Positions 6,320 through 8,871 of a stretch of DNA of 8,871 nt are shown here, piece after piece (within the stretch, counting starts at the first letter, position 1; each line of letters opens with the position of its first letter). The stretch comes from JBGPBY01 sp041481485 (GTDB taxonomy: Bacteria > Acidobacteriota > Terriglobia > 20CM-2-55-15): the NCBI GenBank assembly GCA_041481485.1, contig JBGPBY010000300.1, positions 1 to 8,871 on the forward strand, given 5' to 3'. Under the pieces are notes generated by a model that was not told the DNA's origin, did not search any database, and saw only the letters and a program-made list of their open reading frames with translations. A program made the position numbers and the translations under genes.

Positions 6320-7621
6320 ATGACGCGAATTCGAATTGAAGAGGCCGGTAAACACGTTGGCGAAGAAGTTACTTTGATGGGCTGGATCCACAACAAGCGA
6401 TCGAGCGGCAAGATTCAGTTCCTGATTGTAAGAGACGGTTCCGGCTACATTCAGGGGGTGCTGGTCCGAAATGCGGTTTCTCCGGAAATGTTTGCCGCCG
6501 CGGAAACGCTCACCCATGAATCGTCTGTCATTGTTACCGGGAAAATCCGGGAAGATTCGCGCGCTCCCAGCGGCTATGAAATGGATCTCACGGATGTTCA
6601 ACCGCAGCAGGTGGTTTCCAAAGACGATCCCTTTCCAATTACACCCAAGGAACATGGAATCGAATTTCTCATGGATCAGCGCCACCTCTGGATACGCTCG
6701 ACGCGCCAGAGGGCGATACTCAAGATCCGCCACGAGATCATCAAGGGCGTTCGTGACTTCTTCGATGACAACGGATTCACGCTGTGCGACACGCCGATAC
6801 TCACTCCCGCCGCCTGCGAAGGAACATCCACGCTCTTTGAAGTGAAGTATTTCGACGACACCGCATTTCTCACTCAGTCCGGACAGCTTTACGGCGAAGC
6901 CACGGCCGCGGCGCTTGGCCGCGTCTATAACTTCGGCCCGACATTTCGGGCGGAAAAATCCAAGACGCGCCGTCATCTTACCGAGTTCTGGATGGTGGAA
7001 CCGGAAGTCGCCTATGCCACCGTGGAAGACACGATGGATCTTGCCGAACAGATGATTTCCTTTGTCGTTCAGCGGGTTCTCACCAAACGGACCGAAGAAC
7101 TGAAGGCACTCGAGCGGGATATCTCCAGGCTGGAGAAGATCACTGTGCCGTTTCCTCGAATCACCTATGACGAGGCCATTCAGATTCTGCAGAAGAGCGG
7201 ATCCGAGATCCAATGGGGCAGCGATTTTGGCGGAGGCGACGAAACCATCATTTCCGAGCAGTTCGACAAGCCGGTGATGGTGCACCGCTATCCGGCCGCG
7301 GTCAAAGCGTTCTACATGGAACCGGACCCGGCGCGCCCCGAAGTTGCACTATGCGTCGACGTGCTTGCACCGGAAGGATACGGCGAGATTATTGGCGGCG
7401 GACAGCGCATGTCGAGTTACCAGTTGCTCGAACAGCGAATTCAGGAGCACGGGCTTCCGCGCGAAGCGTTCGAGTGGTACCTCGATCTTCGAAAATATGG
7501 ATCGGTGCCGCATGCCGGCTTCGGCATGGGAATCGAACGAGCGGTGACCTGGATCTGCGGACTGGAACATGTACGGGAAACGATTCCATTCCCGCGTATG
7601 CTCTATCGGTTGAAACCATGA
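6320..7621 (+). CDS. asnS: Asparaginyl-tRNA synthetase (class IIb)
   Basis: The product has 433 residues. It charges tRNA-Asn with asparagine using ATP in the cytoplasm. The N-terminal anticodon-binding OB-fold covers about residues 1-100 (VTLMGWIHNKRSSGKIQFLI, with VRDGSGYIQGVL). The class II catalytic core follows: motif 1 around residues 137-161 (RHEIIKGVRDFF to TPILTP), motif 2 FRAEKSKTRRHLTEFWMVE (209-227), and motif 3 GFGMGIERAV (400-409). The TRRHLTEFWMVEPE form of motif 2 is that of AsnRS, not of AspRS, which usually reads THR/TRHLNEY or similar and would carry longer insertions. The length is normal for the bacterial enzyme (about 430-465). The ATG has AAGGA six bases upstream. The stop overlaps the rocF start (ATGA at 7618-7621), so the two genes form an operon. 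Having AsnRS implies that Asn-tRNA can be made directly rather than only by transamidation of Asp-tRNA. Confidence 0.96.
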   Translation: MTRIRIEEAGKHVGEEVTLMGWIHNKRSSGKIQFLIVRDGSGYIQGVLVRNAVSPEMFAAAETLTHESSVIVTGKIREDSRAPSGYEMDLTDVQPQQVVSKDDPFPITPKEHGIEFLMDQRHLWIRSTRQRAILKIRHEIIKGVRDFFDDNGFTLCDTPILTPAACEGTSTLFEVKYFDDTAFLTQSGQLYGEATAAALGRVYNFGPTFRAEKSKTRRHLTEFWMVEPEVAYATVEDTMDLAEQMISFVVQRVLTKRTEELKALERDISRLEKITVPFPRITYDEAIQILQKSGSEIQWGSDFGGGDETIISEQFDKPVMVHRYPAAVKAFYMEPDPARPEVALCVDVLAPEGYGEIIGGGQRMSSYQLLEQRIQEHGLPREAFEWYLDLRKYGSVPHAGFGMGIERAVTWICGLEHVRETIPFPRMLYRLKP

Positions 7622-8532
7622 GCACCACGAAGATTTCAATAATCGGTGTTCCCATGGATCTTGGCGCGGACCGCCGCGGCGTGGACATGGGGCCATCCGC
7701 ATTGCGCTACTCCGGACTGAACGAACATCTCACGGAATTGGGTTGTGAGGTGCGCGATCTCGGAGACATCGATGTGACGATTCCCGAAACCCAGCACTTC
7801 GGCGATCCCCACGCCAAATATCTTCGGGAAATTTCCGATGCATGCCGCCATCTGGCGCAGATGGTGCTCCGTACATACGAGGACGGACGCACCCCGCTGG
7901 TTCTTGGCGGCGATCACTCCATTGCGGTCGGCACAATGTCTGGAATGTCGGAAGGATTTCGCCGGCAGAACAAACGCCTCGGATTGATCTGGTTTGACGC
8001 CCATGCCGACATGAACACGCCGGAAATCTCACCGAGCGGCAATGTCCATGGCATGCCGATGGCCGGCATTCTCGGTTATGGCGCGCGCGAACTGACTCAT
8101 ATTTTTGATTTCGCTCCAAAGATCCGGCCCGAATGTGCCGTGATGATCGGTATTCGTGAAGTCGATAAAGATGAGCGAACGCTGGTCCGCAAATCGGGGG
8201 TTCACGTGTTCACCATGAAGGATATCGATAAGCGCGGCATCGGCAATGTGATGGATGAAGCGCTGTCCATCGTGACATCGCAAACCGACGGTTTTTCCGT
8301 CACGCTCGATGCGGATTTTCTGGATCCGATGGACACTCCGGGCGTCGCTACCCCGGTACGCGGCGGCGCCAACTATCGCGAAGCACATCTGGCGATGGAG
8401 ATGGTCGCGGATACAGGCAAGATGGCGTCATTCGAAATAACGGAAATCAATCCGATCCTCGATGTCCATAACAAAACCGCAACGGTGGGAATGGAACTGG
8501 TGCTGTCTGCGTTTGGGAAGCAGATACTGTGA
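7618..8532 (+). CDS. rocF: Arginase (ureohydrolase family)
   Basis: The product has 304 residues, starting MSTTKISIIGVPMDLG. Arginase hydrolyses L-arginine to ornithine and urea with a two-manganese centre in the cytoplasm. Metal ligands of the family are all present: His100 in LGGDHS, Asp127, His129 and Asp131 in WFDAHADMN, and Asp231 and Asp233 in LDADFLDP. The substrate-loop sequence SGNVHG (140-145, His144) and Glu276 (TEINP) match arginase rather than agmatinase, as do the length and the VPMDLGADRRGVDMGPSALR opening. The frame is open upstream into asnS, but the family N-terminus and the ATGA overlap fix the start at 7618. Translation is probably coupled to asnS; no strong ribosome-binding site is seen. 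No arginine transporter, ornithine aminotransferase or urease is in the window, so the use of the ornithine and urea cannot be read here. Confidence 0.94.
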   Translation: MSTTKISIIGVPMDLGADRRGVDMGPSALRYSGLNEHLTELGCEVRDLGDIDVTIPETQHFGDPHAKYLREISDACRHLAQMVLRTYEDGRTPLVLGGDHSIAVGTMSGMSEGFRRQNKRLGLIWFDAHADMNTPEISPSGNVHGMPMAGILGYGARELTHIFDFAPKIRPECAVMIGIREVDKDERTLVRKSGVHVFTMKDIDKRGIGNVMDEALSIVTSQTDGFSVTLDADFLDPMDTPGVATPVRGGANYREAHLAMEMVADTGKMASFEITEINPILDVHNKTATVGMELVLSAFGKQIL

Positions 8533-8550
8533 ATGTAGGCAATTCCGGAT

Positions 8551-8569
8551 CTGCCGCCGCTACGCGGCT
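8551..8569 (+). repeat. Type-1 hairpin, copy A
   Basis: CTGCCGCCGCTACGCGGCT holds a perfect 5-bp stem GCCGC/GCGGC around TAC (8556-8568). It recurs with one change at 8614-8632 (copy C, same orientation) and, inverted with one other change, at 8650-8668 (copy D). Confidence 0.8.
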
Positions 8570-8589
8570 TGTTCTTCTTGTTGTTTGAG
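8553..8589 (+). terminator. Probable Rho-independent terminator of asnS-rocF
   Basis: The GC-only stem of copy A (8556-8568) begins 23 bases after the rocF stop and is followed directly by TTGTTCTTCTTGTTGTTTG, a strongly T-rich, A-free run. A GC stem plus T-rich tail is the intrinsic terminator layout, although the stem is short (5 bp) and the T run is broken by G and C. It doubles as the first unit of the repeat array. Confidence 0.5.
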
Positions 8590-8592
8590 TTT

Positions 8593-8612
8593 CCACCGGC
8601 TTACGCCGGTGG
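8593..8612 (+). repeat. Type-2 hairpin, copy B
   Basis: CCACCGGCTTACGCCGGTGG is a perfect 8-bp stem with loop TTAC. Its inverted partner E has the same loop (read on the reverse strand) and the same stem except for one swapped base pair. Confidence 0.85.
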
Positions 8613-8613
8613 C

Positions 8614-8632
8614 CTGTCGCCGCTACGCGGCT
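8614..8632 (+). repeat. Type-1 hairpin, copy C
   Basis: It has 18 of 19 bases identical to copy A and the same 5-bp stem (8619-8631). Its downstream flank (GGCTCGAAGG) pairs with the flank of copy D, so C and D together form a larger hairpin with arms of about 25 bases around 8639-8642. Confidence 0.8.
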
Positions 8633-8649
8633 CGAAGGGACGCCTTCTG

Positions 8650-8668
8650 AGCCGCATAGCGGCGGCAG
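8650..8668 (-). repeat. Type-1 hairpin, copy D (inverted)
   Basis: Its reverse complement, CTGCCGCCGCTATGCGGCT, differs from copy A at one base, in the 3-base loop (TAT for TAC). The stem is unchanged. Confidence 0.8.
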
Positions 8669-8675
8669 TCCTTTA

Positions 8676-8697
8676 GCCACGGGCGTAAGCCCGTGGC
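8676..8697 (-). repeat. Type-2 hairpin, copy E (inverted)
   Basis: Perfect 9-bp stem, GCCACGGGC (8676-8684) and GCCCGTGGC (8689-8697), with loop GTAA. Read on the reverse strand it matches copy B apart from one base pair changed on both sides (C-G in B, G-C in E), so pairing is kept. Confidence 0.85.
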
Positions 8698-8719
8698 AGC
8701 GGAAGAGCAAGCCCCTTGA

Positions 8720-8732
8720 GTGCCGGAGGCAC
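8720..8732. repeat. Third hairpin type, GTGCC-GGA-GGCAC
   Basis: GTGCC and GGCAC form a 5-bp stem around GGA, framed by GA and GACAG. It has no second copy in the window and lies just beyond the A-to-E inverted repeat. It looks like another short GC-rich palindromic unit of the same array. Confidence 0.5.
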
Positions 8733-8739
8733 GACAGGT

Positions 8740-8871
8740 CCAGCAAATCCACCGCCGCGATTTCTAAGCCTGTGGAATTGTGCGCGGTCATGACGATAAA
8801 TTTGGGACAGAGAGCAATTATCTGAGAAACGTTACGGGATTGCTTTCCAACTGACAATTGAACATTGAACA
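8740..8871. other. Non-coding tail with no identified gene
   Basis: With 8533-8739 this makes a gene-free stretch of 339 bases. The last 130 bases hold no credible reading frame or RNA gene. Visible details are an 8-base palindrome GTCATGAC (8787-8794), the AT-rich stretch AAATTTGGGACAGAGAGCAA (8798-8817), which vaguely recalls sequences beside REP-associated transposase genes, and a direct repeat ATTGAAC-ATTGAAC at the very end (8857-8870). None of these proves a function. Confidence 0.4.

Larger units (their letters stand above)
8551..8736. repeat. Composite REP/BIME-like array of six short hairpins
   Basis: Between rocF and the right edge lie six palindromic units: type 1 (A 8551-8569, C 8614-8632, D 8650-8668 inverted), type 2 (B 8593-8612, E 8676-8697 inverted) and a third kind (F 8720-8732). 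The order A-B-C / D'-E' makes a long imperfect inverted repeat. GGCTTGTTCTTC (8566-8577) pairs with the reverse complement of 8702-8713 (one mismatch), B with E, and 8614-8638 with 8643-8668, around a centre GACG (8639-8642). Spacers between the units differ in length. Bacterial REP/BIME elements have this design. They are usually spread by REP-associated tyrosine transposases acting elsewhere; none is in the window. Confidence 0.75.

Noticed and set aside
7213..7617. An N-terminal extension of the arginase frame by 135 codons
   Set aside because: It lies wholly inside asnS, has Arg-rich nonsense composition, and the family N-terminus begins at 7618 in an ATGA overlap.
8551..8736. CRISPR array
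   Set aside because: Units are short palindromes in both orientations, with irregular spacers of 1 to about 25 bases and no cas genes; this does not fit direct repeats with uniform spacers.
8447..8857. A 136-codon minus-strand frame through the hairpin array
   Set aside because: It translates repeat units and the antisense of the rocF end; palindromic GC-rich repeats often stay open by chance.

Overview
The window looks like a chromosomal segment from an Acidobacteriota-type soil bacterium. The basis is style rather than any marker gene: moderate GC, a long secreted protein built from carboxypeptidase-regulatory-like repeats, a secreted TPR protein, an outer-membrane beta-barrel, and a cluster of palindromic GC-rich hairpins of the kind that fills intergenic DNA in that phylum. 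No 16S or other phylogenetic marker is present, so this is an inference. There is no tRNA, rRNA, CRISPR, integrase or intact transposase.

Left part (1-2732): a minus-strand outer-membrane beta-barrel gene is cut off by the left edge. A 233-base divergent spacer separates it from a plus-strand gene for a 681-residue exported protein made of one carboxypeptidase-regulatory-like domain followed by three copies of a two-domain (A+B) module. That gene ends in a perfect 9-bp hairpin that lies over its stop codon and serves the convergent junction.

Middle part (2733-6275): four tightly packed or overlapping minus-strand genes form one probable operon. In transcription order they are a secreted TPR protein, ribonuclease III (rnc), signal peptidase I (lepB) and a small secreted protein of unknown function that faintly resembles lipid-binding LmeA/YceB-type proteins. 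Three of the four products act in or across the cytoplasmic membrane, so apart from rnc this is an envelope and export cluster.

Right part (6320-8532): a divergent plus-strand pair with overlapping stop and start codons (ATGA) encodes asparaginyl-tRNA synthetase (asnS) and arginase (rocF). All catalytic and metal-binding residues of both can be read.

Tail (8533-8871): non-coding. A T-rich-tailed hairpin probably terminates asnS-rocF. It is the first member of a composite array of six short hairpins, five of which form a roughly 150-base imperfect inverted repeat (order A-B-C, then D', E'). Two of the hairpins show a compensatory base-pair swap. This REP/BIME-like array is the most unusual structure in the window. 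I did not find a defence system, biosynthetic cluster or other clearly new system; most genes are housekeeping genes or lineage-specific envelope proteins.
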